Notes under the pieces: generated by a model
Databases searched by the model: none
Told to the model about the DNA's origin: nothing
What the model saw: only the letters and a program-made list of their open reading frames with translations
Translations under genes and position numbers: made by a program
Part shown: positions 8,153 through 15,442 of the stretch, one piece after another
Layout of the letters: every line of letters starts with the position of its first letter
Position numbering within the stretch: position 1 is the first letter of the stretch
Assembly (NCBI GenBank): GCA_020633125.1
Contig: JACKEH010000002.1
Location: 141,553 to 205,552, forward strand
DNA from: Sandaracinus sp.
Lineage (GTDB): Bacteria > Myxococcota_A > Polyangia > Polyangiales > Houyiibacteriaceae
Length of the DNA stretch: 64,000 bases
Reading direction: 5' to 3'

Positions 8153-8860
8153 GTGGCTCGCATCCACCTCTGGTCCGACCGCGTGCTCACGGTCGCCCGG
8201 CTCGGTCGGGTCGCGATGCACGCGCACGCGGCGCCGGCGTTGCTCTTCGCGGTGGACGGCCCCTTCGGGCTACGGCTCGAAGGCCGTCGCTTCGAAGCGG
8301 TCGAGCAGGTCTTCTTGCCCGCGGGAGCGCGTCACGAGCTCGCGTGCGAGGACGCGCGGATCGGGGTCCTGCACCTCGCGCCGGGGGTCGCCGACCTCGG
8401 AAACCTCGCGCCCGAACGGGGCGCCCGCGCGGCGCTGCGCGCGGTCTTCGAAGGCGAGCTCGCCGGCCCCGAGCTCGCCGGGTGGGTGAACGCGCGGGTC
8501 GGCCCGCCGCCACGTCGGCGCGCGCGCGACGTGCGAATCGACCGTGCGGCGCGACGCATCGCGGAGTCGGCCCATGAAAACCTGCCGCTCGCGACCCTCG
8601 CGGACGAGGCCGGCCTCTCGCCTTCGCGGCTGCAGCACCTCTTTCGGCAGGAGCTCGGCATCACGCCGCGGCAGCTGCGGACGTGGCGTCGGCTTCACGA
8701 GGTCGCGCGCCGGGTGAGCGAAGGCGAGACGCTGACCCGCGCCGGCCTCGAGGCGGGCTTCGTGGACTCCGCGCACCTGAGCCACGCGTTTCGGCGCTTC
8801 TTGGGGATCGCGCCATCGCGTGTGCTGACCGGGGGATCGCACGTGCACGTGCACCCCTGA
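8153..8860 (+). CDS. AraC-family transcriptional regulator
   Basis: 235 residues, GTG start. The N-terminal ~110 residues look like a cupin-type sensing domain (VAMHAHAAPALLFAVDGPFG ... VFLPAGARHELACEDARIGV). The C-terminal AraC DNA-binding domain has two helix-turn-helix units: LATLADEAGLSPSRLQHLF with RQELGITPRQLRTWRRL, and LTRAGLEAGFVDSAHLSHAF with RRFLGIAPSRVL. It probably senses a small ligand and controls the divergent membrane-protein gene and itself. The ligand cannot be read from the sequence. A GGGCAC minisatellite begins about 45 bp after the stop codon. Confidence 0.9.
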   Translation: MARIHLWSDRVLTVARLGRVAMHAHAAPALLFAVDGPFGLRLEGRRFEAVEQVFLPAGARHELACEDARIGVLHLAPGVADLGNLAPERGARAALRAVFEGELAGPELAGWVNARVGPPPRRRARDVRIDRAARRIAESAHENLPLATLADEAGLSPSRLQHLFRQELGITPRQLRTWRRLHEVARRVSEGETLTRAGLEAGFVDSAHLSHAFRRFLGIAPSRVLTGGSHVHVHP

Positions 8861-8903
8861 GCGCTGGATTCCTTTCGGCGAGCGACACTTCGAACGCGCC
8901 CTC

Positions 8904-9016
8904 TCTCACGAATCGGGCACGGGCATGGGCATGGGCACGGGCTCGGGCATGGGCACGCATGGGGCATGGGGCATGCGGGCACGGGCACGGGCGTGAACTC
9001 GGGCATCGGGTATGGA
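8904..9016. repeat. GGGCAC/GGGCAT minisatellite with conserved left flank
   Basis: TCTCACGAATCGGGCA at 8904-8919 repeats the flank of the 4709 array, followed by degenerate GGGCAC, GGGCAT and CTCGGGCAT units to about 9016. It lies between the convergent AraC gene and the lipoprotein at 9082; no gene was seen in the gap. Confidence 0.85.
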
Positions 9017-9081
9017 CTCGGGCAGGTCCGCGGACGGGCTTCGCCCGATGGGGGAACGTCCTGTCCGAGAAACGAAGCGCC

Positions 9082-10041
9082 TCACGGGGCGACGTAGGTT
9101 GGGAAGACCGCGTCTTCGGCGCCGGCCCGCTCGTCCGACTGAATCCGTTCGGCGGAGAGCTCGCCTGCGAGACGTCGCGCCCGCGCCGCGGCACCTCGGC
9201 CGCGCAGCACCACGGGACCGTGGGGAAAGGCGGTGGCGAGGTCGACGAGCACGTGGTCCGACGCGCCGGGGAGCACCAGTCCTTCCGGCGTCATGACGGG
9301 GTCGAGCCCGTGCTCGCGCGCCGCTTCGACCAGCGACGCGACCGCTTCGGGTCCCACCGGAAGCGTCGCGCGCCGTCGACCGAGCACGGCCGAGGCTTCG
9401 CGGTGACGTGCGTCGGCCGCGGCGAGCCGCGCGGCAGGATCGGTGGGCGGGGTCGCCGTCGCTTCGAGCGGCGCGAGCTCTTCGTCGCTCGCGCCGAGCG
9501 CGCGTGCGGCGGCGACGAGGAGCTGGGCGCGGGCTTCGAGCGCGATCGCGGCGTCGCGACGTGTGCGGTCGACGTCGGCGCCGCGGTGCCGACGGCCGCG
9601 CTCTTCGAGACGCTCGGCGGCGGCGAACGCGGCCTGCATCTGCACCCGCGCGACCTCGGCTGCGGCTTCGTGGCGAGCGCGCGCGGCGATCGCGACCCGT
9701 TCGGCTTCGAGCGCGTCGGCTTCGGCGGCCGCGGCTTCGGCCTCTTCGAGGATCGACCGCCGTTCGCGATCGAGTCGGATGCGCTCGGCTTCGACCAACG
9801 CGGCGTCGAGCAACAGACGTGCGCGGGTCGCGTGGTCGTCGGCGGCTTTGCCGTCGCCTTCTTCCGCGGCGCGTTCCGCGTCTTCGCGGGCGAGATCGGC
9901 GGCGGCCACGAGGTCGGGCGCGTCACGCCGCGCTTCGGCGACCCCTTCGGCTTCGAAGAAGGGGACGAGATCGACGGTCGCGCGACGGCCGGGGCTGCCG
10001 CACGCGCCGACGAGCAGCGCCAGAAGGACCAACCGCCTCAT
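9082..10041 (-). CDS. Helical-rod lipoprotein
   Basis: 319 residues from the ATG at 10041. MRRLVLLALLVGACGS is a lipoprotein signal with a clear lipobox (LVGAC). Residues ~50-215 are almost entirely charged Ala/Glu/Arg-rich helix (AREDAERAAEEGDGKAADDH ... AAAAEADALEAERVAIAARA), fitting a long coiled coil such as the periplasmic stalk of DUF4398-type lipoproteins. The C-terminal ~100 residues are a globular domain (ASLVEAAREHGLDPVMTPEG, LVLPGASDHVLVDLATAFP) vaguely like OmpA-type peptidoglycan-binding modules, but I cannot confirm that. Its ATG overlaps the stop of a broken upstream frame (ATGA), indicating former translational coupling. Confidence 0.75.
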   Translation of the reverse strand: MRRLVLLALLVGACGSPGRRATVDLVPFFEAEGVAEARRDAPDLVAAADLAREDAERAAEEGDGKAADDHATRARLLLDAALVEAERIRLDRERRSILEEAEAAAAEADALEAERVAIAARARHEAAAEVARVQMQAAFAAAERLEERGRRHRGADVDRTRRDAAIALEARAQLLVAAARALGASDEELAPLEATATPPTDPAARLAAADARHREASAVLGRRRATLPVGPEAVASLVEAAREHGLDPVMTPEGLVLPGASDHVLVDLATAFPHGPVVLRGRGAAARARRLAGELSAERIQSDERAGAEDAVFPTYVAP

Positions 10042-10420
10042 TCCTCGGCCTCGTCCGGTGCGACGCCGCTGAGGGTGGGCGCGGGTTGGCGTGCGTGAAC
10101 CAAGGCTTCGCGTGCGATCTCGACACGCTGCGAGCTCGCGAAGCGCGCGGGCTTCGTGAAGGGCCGCTTCGGCTCGCGCGCGGGCGATGCGGCGTTCGGC
10201 CAAGGTGAGGGCAGCGTCTTCGACGGCAGCTGTCGGCGCGGGGCTTCAGCGGTGGCGCTTCGCTCGCGACGGCGTTCGAACTCGCGGCGGTCAGAGCGGC
10301 GAGCGACGCTTCATCTGGCCGGGCGCAAAGACCGGCGCGGCACGCTTCGGCGACCGGTGCCGAGGCCCCGTGGCCTGTACCCTGTTGTCCTGCCGCTGCT
10401 GCCTGGTGGAGACCCGACAT
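10038..10420 (-). pseudogene. Frameshifted helical protein gene (DUF4398-like remnant?)
   Basis: No single frame is open, but three consecutive segments in three frames make one coherent Ala/Glu/Arg-rich helical protein: CARPDEASLAALTAASSNAV (about 10285-10360), then VEDAALTLAERRIARARAEA (about 10130-10245), then RVEIAREALVHARQPAPTLS ending DEAEE and a TGA at 10038. That TGA overlaps the ATG of the lipoprotein at 10041, the coupling expected of a real gene pair. Small duplicate-helix lipoproteins of the DUF4398 type often precede such genes. Either two frameshifts inactivated it or the bases contain indel errors. Confidence 0.4.
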
Positions 10421-10690
10421 CGAGGTCGAGGTGAGGTCGAACCTCGAGGTCGAGGTCCAGGTCGAGGTCCAGATCGAGGTCGAGGTCGAGGTTGAGCCCG
10501 AGGTCGAGGTTCGAGGTTCGAGGTTCGAGGTCGAGGTCGAGGTTGAGGTTGAGGTTGAGGTTGAGGTTGAGCCCGAGGTTCGAGGTTCGAGGTCGAGGTT
10601 GAGCCCGAGGTCGAGGCTCGAGGTCGAGGCTCGAGGTCGAGGTCCGACGTCGACGTCGACGTCGAAGGGCCGAGGTCGAAGGTCCGAGCC
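10421..10690. repeat. GAGGTC hexanucleotide minisatellite
   Basis: About 40 degenerate units of GAGGTC, GAGGTT and GAGCCC, ending in a GTCGAC run near 10660. They fill the space upstream of the broken gene and about 220 bp before the MFS gene. Long open frames through the array are artefacts of its hexanucleotide period. Confidence 0.9.
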
Positions 10691-10746
10691 TGCTCGAATC
10701 CGTGCCCGCCAGTGCCCGTGATCAGACGACCCACGGCCGGGAGGGG

Positions 10747-10844
10747 ATATCTCGTGCGTCGAAATATCTAATCAAAACGAACGCTTGCGACGTTTGTCTC
10801 TCGATCGTCCCCCGTCCGCCCACACGTGGATCAAACGTGATCCA
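10747..10844 (+). promoter_or_regulatory. AT-richer promoter region with palindromic operator candidate
   Basis: The stretch 10747-10800 is markedly AT-richer than its surroundings, with an imperfect palindrome GATATC...AATATC. At 10827-10844 there is a perfect 7-bp inverted repeat, TGGATCA and TGATCCA around AACG. It lies about 60 bp before the MFS start and is a plausible repressor operator. No regulator gene is adjacent. Confidence 0.45.
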
Positions 10845-10906
10845 TCTCGGCGGGTGTCACCGAGAGGGCCGGTAACGAATCCCGGCCTCCACCGACCCTC
10901 CCGCGC

Positions 10907-12067
10907 ATGCTCTCGCGGACCGGTCGACTCACTCTGCTCGCCGCCTCGAGCTTGACCGTGATGTCGAGCGCGACGATCGCGCCCGCGTTGCCCTCGATGC
11001 AGCGGCATTTCGAGGGGTCGGACGGGGCGTGGGTGCGTCTGCTGCTGACGCTTCCGGGGCTCGCCATCGCGCTCTTGGCCATCCCGCTCGGGCGCGTCGT
11101 CGACCGGCTCGACCGCCGGCAGGTGCTCGCGGCGGGCGCGGCGGTGTACGCGCTCACGGGTAGCGCAGGTCTTTGGCTCGACGATCTGACGTGGCTCTTG
11201 GTCAGCCGGGCGCTGCTCGGGGTGTCGGTCGCGGCCGTGATGACCTCGGCGACCGCGCTGATCGCGGACTACTTCGACGGCATGGAGCGGGGCCGCTTCC
11301 TCGGCATTCAGGCGTCGTTCATGTCGTTCGGCGGCGTGCTCTTCCTGCTGCTCGGCGGGTGGCTCGCCGAACAATCGTGGCGCGGTCCCTACGGCGTCTA
11401 CCTCACGGCGGTTCCAGTGATGGTGCTCGCGTGGATGCTGCCCAAGCCCCGCCTCGCGACCGCGTCGGTGGCCGCCTCGACCGAAGGCGACACGCCTTGG
11501 CTCTCGGTCTTCGGGCTCGGTTTCGCGGCGTTCCTGGCGATGATCGTCTTCTACACGATCCCCGTGCAGGTCCCCTTCGACCTCGAGCGTCGGCTCGGTC
11601 TCGGGGGCACCGCCGCGGGTCTCGCGATCGCGGTCGGCACCCTCTCGGGCGGGCTCGTGAGCCTCGTCTTCGGCAAGCTCGTCGTGCGCTTCGGCAGCTT
11701 CTTTCTGCTCGGCGCGACGTTCTTCGCCATGGGCCTCGGGCTCGGCGGCGTGGGCCTGGTGTCGAGCTACGCGGGGGTGCTCGTCGCCATCGCGGTCGGC
11801 GGCATCGGCATGGGCCTGATGATGCCGAACCTCAGCCAGTGGACGGTGCGCCTCGCGGCCCCGGCGCATCGCGCGACCGCGATCGGCGTGGTCGTCATGG
11901 GCGTGTTCTTCGGGCAGTTCGCGTCGCCGCTGGTGAGCCACCCGCTCGTCGCCGCGATCGGCGGGCCCTCGGCGTTCTTGATGCTCGGTGGGCTCTCGTC
12001 GGCGGTCGGCATCGTGGTCTCGCTGCGTGGTCTCCTGATGGAGCCGGTCGCGCAGCCGAGCTCCTGA
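10907..12067 (+). CDS. MFS-type drug/metabolite exporter
   Basis: 386 residues with about 12 hydrophobic segments and the layout of DHA1-type major facilitator proteins. TIAPALPSMQRHFEGSD matches the extracellular loop of that group. The motif-A region after helix 2 reads PLGRVVDRLDRRQVL (loose GxxxDRxxRR), and LVSRALLGVSVAAVMTSATA is the helix-4 motif B with its arginine. The substrate cannot be told. The ATG lacks a strong Shine-Dalgarno by eye. A palindrome ~60 bp upstream may control it. No adhesion or outer-membrane channel partner lies nearby, so it probably works alone in the inner membrane. Confidence 0.88.
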   Translation: MLSRTGRLTLLAASSLTVMSSATIAPALPSMQRHFEGSDGAWVRLLLTLPGLAIALLAIPLGRVVDRLDRRQVLAAGAAVYALTGSAGLWLDDLTWLLVSRALLGVSVAAVMTSATALIADYFDGMERGRFLGIQASFMSFGGVLFLLLGGWLAEQSWRGPYGVYLTAVPVMVLAWMLPKPRLATASVAASTEGDTPWLSVFGLGFAAFLAMIVFYTIPVQVPFDLERRLGLGGTAAGLAIAVGTLSGGLVSLVFGKLVVRFGSFFLLGATFFAMGLGLGGVGLVSSYAGVLVAIAVGGIGMGLMMPNLSQWTVRLAAPAHRATAIGVVVMGVFFGQFASPLVSHPLVAAIGGPSAFLMLGGLSSAVGIVVSLRGLLMEPVAQPSS

Positions 12068-12183
12068 AGCGACGCCGGCCACGAAAGAAGGAGGCTGCTT
12101 CGCGCGTGCGGCGTCGGTTCGTGAGCTCGGAGTCGACGCGGAGCTCGCGTCGCGGCGACTGACGTCGAAGTCGACGCGAGATC

Positions 12184-12861
12184 GTGTCGACGGCGAGTGG
12201 TTCGAAACGAGGAACCGACGTGCGATCCGGGTGTCGGACGCCGGTGCGCTTCGTCCTCTTCGCCGCCGCGGTCGTCGGGCTCGTCGTTCTCTACGCGTCC
12301 GGCGCGGCCGACCGTGCGTGGGAGGAGCGCGCCGAGGCCTTGGGGCTCGAAGTGCGGCCGGGCGACGTGGTGCTGCAGGACCTGCGCTGTGGCGAGCGTT
12401 GCGCGGCGATTCGTGCGGTGACGCGGAGTCGCTACACACACGTCGGCGTGGTGCTCGAAGAACAGGGAGAGCTCGTGGTGTGGGAAGCGCTCGCGCCCGT
12501 GGGGCCGACCCCGCTCGGCGAGTGGGCGCGTCGAGGGCGCCTCGCGGTGTACCGGCCGCCGCTCGACGAGACCACCTACCCACGCTTCGCCGATGCGGTG
12601 CGGGCCTACGCGGGCCGACCCTACGACGGCAGCTATCTCTGGGACGACGAGCGCATCTACTGCTCGGAGCTCGTCGCGAAGGCGTGGCGCGACGCGTTCG
12701 GGGAGGCGCTCGTGGAGCCACGGCCGGTGTCGCTCGGTGCATGGGCGTCGCGGGCGGCGACGTTGACGAACGGCGAGCTCGTCGACGGAACCCCGATGGT
12801 GAGCCCCGCGGATCTGGTGCGAAGCGGGCGCCTCGTGAAGTTGGTCGACGAGCTCGAGTGA
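12184..12861 (+). CDS. YiiX/YebB-like cysteine hydrolase (NlpC/P60 superfamily, permuted)
   Basis: 225 residues from the GTG at 12184 (a GTG at 12220 is an alternative). An N-terminal membrane anchor or signal (VRFVLFAAAVVGLVVLYASG) is followed by the permuted papain-like fold of the YiiX group: RPGDVVLQD, the histidine motif SRYTHVGVVLEEQG, and the cysteine motif ERIYCSELVAKAWRDAFG. In this family the Cys and His form the catalytic pair; substrates are probably envelope amides or lipids. It probably acts in the periplasm. The last codons (LVKLVDELE and stop) are repeated downstream in four tandem units. Confidence 0.82.
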   Translation: MSTASGSKRGTDVRSGCRTPVRFVLFAAAVVGLVVLYASGAADRAWEERAEALGLEVRPGDVVLQDLRCGERCAAIRAVTRSRYTHVGVVLEEQGELVVWEALAPVGPTPLGEWARRGRLAVYRPPLDETTYPRFADAVRAYAGRPYDGSYLWDDERIYCSELVAKAWRDAFGEALVEPRPVSLGAWASRAATLTNGELVDGTPMVSPADLVRSGRLVKLVDELE

Positions 12862-13018
12862 GCCGGATCGGGCGCGGAGCGGGCGCCTCGTGATGTGGTC
12901 GACGAGCTCGAGTGAGCCGGATCGGGTGCGGAGCGGGCGCCTCGAGAAGGTGGTCGACGAGCTCGAGTGAGCCGGGTCGGGCGGCGCCTCGTGAAGTTGG
13001 TCGACGAGCTCGAGTGAG
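12823..13018. repeat. Tandem ~54-bp repeats copying the 3' end of the YiiX-like gene
   Basis: The first unit is the gene's own tail, AGCGGGCGCCTCGTGAAG through the TGA and GCCGGATCGGG. Three further copies start near 12878, 12932 and 12980, each retaining GGTCGACGAGCTCGAGTGA. Every copy therefore holds the codons for VDELE followed by the stop. Confidence 0.9.
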
Positions 13019-13149
13019 CGCGGCGTTTCGCCCTGCGAACACGAATCCGAGCTCTCCGTTTCGGCCAGCGGCGTTCCGAAGTGGCCAATCTCCACGGCGT
13101 CTCGAAAACGCGACTCGCCACCGCGCGATCACGCCTTACCGTCGGCGCC

Positions 13150-13941
13150 ATGTCCGATTTCGCCGACCTCCTCGCTTCCGTTTCCGACGACCGTGACGCC
13201 GTCTTCGCGGCGCTCGCGACGCTCGACGGCGTCGACTTGCCACGTGCTTCCGCCTTCGCGCTCGGCCTCTTCCCGAAGCGCCCGCTGGTCGCGATGCGGA
13301 TGCTCGATTGGCTGATGGGGTTGCCCGAGCCGAGTCGTCCCGCGCTGCGTGAGGAGTGGCTGCGGGTGCACAACAACGCCTGCTACATGGCGGTCTTCCA
13401 CGGCGAGCCCGAGGAGCGTCGCGCGATCGTCGAGCGCGCGCTGCGCGTGGCGCCGCACAACATCGCCATCTACCACAACGCCGCGTGTGCCTTGTGCAAG
13501 CTCGGCGACGGCGATGCGGCGACCGAGGCGATTCGTCAGGGCATCTTGCGCGGCTACGACGACGCGACGATCGCGTCGATCCGTGCGGACGACGACCTCG
13601 CGCTGATTCGCGACACCGACGCGTTTCGTCGCGTGCTCGGCGAGCGTGGTGCCAAGGCGCTTCCCGCGTGGGCGTCGGGTTTCACGCCCGCGGAGTACAC
13701 GCAGTTCCGCGAGGCGGTTCGCACCGTGCTTCCCGATCCGGACCTCTCGCGTTTCGAAGAGGAAGCGATCGCGTCGTGCCGGGTCGCGATGCTCGACGGC
13801 GTCGCGCTCGAGCGCGTCGATCACGTCTTCGACCTGCGCGAGCTCGCGGCGTCGTGTCGTGGGAAGCCGGCGGTCGAGGCGACGTCGGTCGTGATGCACT
13901 TCTTCGAGCAGTACTTCGCGGAGGCGGTGGCCGAGGCTTGA
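13150..13941 (+). CDS. TPR-like soluble hypothetical protein
   Basis: 263 residues from the ATG at 13150 (MSDFADLLASVSDDRD). The frame is open 69 bp further upstream, but that part has poor coding sense. The middle looks like tetratricopeptide repeats: EEWLRVHNNACYMAVFHGEP, VAPHNIAIYHNAACALCKLG with GDGDAATEAIRQGI. DDATIASIRADDDLALIRDT matches the common end-of-TPR form where the next element sits a few residues from a DxxL motif. The protein lacks a signal peptide, so it is probably cytoplasmic. The C-terminal ~80 residues are not recognised. Function unknown. Confidence 0.75.
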   Translation: MSDFADLLASVSDDRDAVFAALATLDGVDLPRASAFALGLFPKRPLVAMRMLDWLMGLPEPSRPALREEWLRVHNNACYMAVFHGEPEERRAIVERALRVAPHNIAIYHNAACALCKLGDGDAATEAIRQGILRGYDDATIASIRADDDLALIRDTDAFRRVLGERGAKALPAWASGFTPAEYTQFREAVRTVLPDPDLSRFEEEAIASCRVAMLDGVALERVDHVFDLRELAASCRGKPAVEATSVVMHFFEQYFAEAVAEA

Positions 13942-14278
13942 GCCTTGGAGTCGGAGCTACGAATCCACGACGTTTCGTTGGGTGTTCGCGGCGCGAAGCG
14001 GTGTCGGCGAAGCCGTGAGGCCGCGAAAGTCGCCGTTTTCCGCGAGTGACCGAAGGGAGGGAGCCCGACGGCGCGCGAGGCCGCCGTCAGGGGGCGAGCC
14101 ATCGAAACGCGGTGGCGCGAAGCGCCGTCTCGGACTCTGACTCTGAGGCGCGAAGCGCGGTTCTGGTGCTGGTTCTCGCGTCAGGATGAGAACCACACCC
14201 AGTCGGAGTCGGAGACGGACTCGGACGGCACGGGCACGGGCACGGGCACGGGATTGGGGGGCGTTGGGGATGGCGCGT
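13942..14278. other. Intergenic gap with short repeats, convergent region
   Basis: No gene seen. The stretch contains GCGCGAAGCGC palindromes (near 14115 and 14150), a GACTCGGA/GGAGTC run around 14130-14220, and three to four GGGCAC units at about 14226-14250. It separates the convergent TPR-like and AstE-like genes. Confidence 0.6.
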
Positions 14279-15442
14279 TCAGCGTCCCGGCCAACGCTCG
14301 GCTTCGCGCCTCCGCTCGAACCGAAGCCCTTCGCCGTGCGGTCGCACGCGACGGAAGCCGCACAGATGCATCACGCCGACCACGCCGGGCGGCGGCTGGC
14401 GGGTGGTGGTGACCAGCGCGCCTTCGTCGTCGCGTGCGATGCCCGGCAAGAAGCGCAGCACGCGGTCGACCTTCATCGTGCGTGCCGCGCTCGACACGCC
14501 GAGCCAGAAGGGGCGCACCGGGCGCGCGAGGAAGAAACCGTCGTCGCCTTGGGCTTGGTAACGCGGCATCAAGACGAGCGCGTCTTCGTCCGCGACGATC
14601 GGACCTTCGTGGTCTTCCGCGAGAGTCTGCCCGCGCGCCACCGGGTCGAAGGACGTGAAGCCCGGGCGCATCACGAAGCCGTCGCCTTCGCGGACGACGT
14701 GGCGGTGGCGAATCTCCACGACCGACGGCACGTCGCGCGCGAGCGTTTGATGCGCTTCGCGGCGTCGAACGGCGTCGAACTCCGCCATGCCGAGGCGGTG
14801 CAGCACGCAGACGAGCGCGGCTTCGTGCGCGCCGATCGCCGCGGGGTCGTCGTGACGCCCGCCTTCGATCGCGATGCCCACGTGCCCGCGGCCGACGAGC
14901 CAGCCGAGCATCGTGCCTTCGATCGTCTCTTCCAGGCCGAGCACCAAGGGCAGCGGCACCGAGCGCGCGAGCTCGCGGTTGGCGAGGGTGTCGGCGGCGC
15001 AGACGAAGGCGGGGGAATCGCCGCTCGTGGTGTGCAGGTCGACGAAGACGAGGGGGCCGCCGTGCTCGGTCTCGAGCTTCGCGAAGAGGCGCGCGAGCTC
15101 GGCTTGCTCGCGGTCTTCGTGCTCGGCGTCGGGGTCGTCGAGCTTCTGCGCGACGCTCGCCTCCGACCAGAGGCGGTTCAGGTCGCGGACCACGAAGCGG
15201 CGTCCGAGCGCGCGTGCGCCGCGGTTGCCTTCGACGACGAGCACGCGACCACGAAGCCGAGGCAACGCGCGCACGAAACGCTCCGCGGCGATCAGGCCGG
15301 CCGGCTCGTTGCCGTGAATCGCGCCCGTGATCACGAGCGTCGGTCCGTCGCCCTCGCGCCGATCGACACGCACCCGCGGGTCGTCCGGAACGCACGGGGC
15401 GTTCGGAACGGGTCGCACGAGGCGCACGCGCGGGCTCGTCAT
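14279..15442 (-). CDS. Succinylglutamate desuccinylase/aspartoacylase-family zinc hydrolase
   Basis: 387 residues. The zinc-carboxypeptidase-like (AstE/AspA, M14-related) signatures are clear: VITGAIHGNEPAGL supplies the first His and Glu ligands, RFVVRDLNRLW matches the substrate-binding DLNR, and LVFVDLHTTSGDSP supplies the later His ligand. These enzymes hydrolyse an amide bond on a carboxylated substrate. The ATG (15440-15442) overlaps the stop of the GCS2-like gene, so the two are translationally coupled. In amidoligase neighbourhoods described for other bacteria, GCS2-type ligases pair with M14-like hydrolases; the pair here fits that scheme. Substrate unknown. Confidence 0.88.
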   Translation of the reverse strand: MTSPRVRLVRPVPNAPCVPDDPRVRVDRREGDGPTLVITGAIHGNEPAGLIAAERFVRALPRLRGRVLVVEGNRGARALGRRFVVRDLNRLWSEASVAQKLDDPDAEHEDREQAELARLFAKLETEHGGPLVFVDLHTTSGDSPAFVCAADTLANRELARSVPLPLVLGLEETIEGTMLGWLVGRGHVGIAIEGGRHDDPAAIGAHEAALVCVLHRLGMAEFDAVRRREAHQTLARDVPSVVEIRHRHVVREGDGFVMRPGFTSFDPVARGQTLAEDHEGPIVADEDALVLMPRYQAQGDDGFFLARPVRPFWLGVSSAARTMKVDRVLRFLPGIARDDEGALVTTTRQPPPGVVGVMHLCGFRRVRPHGEGLRFERRREAERWPGR

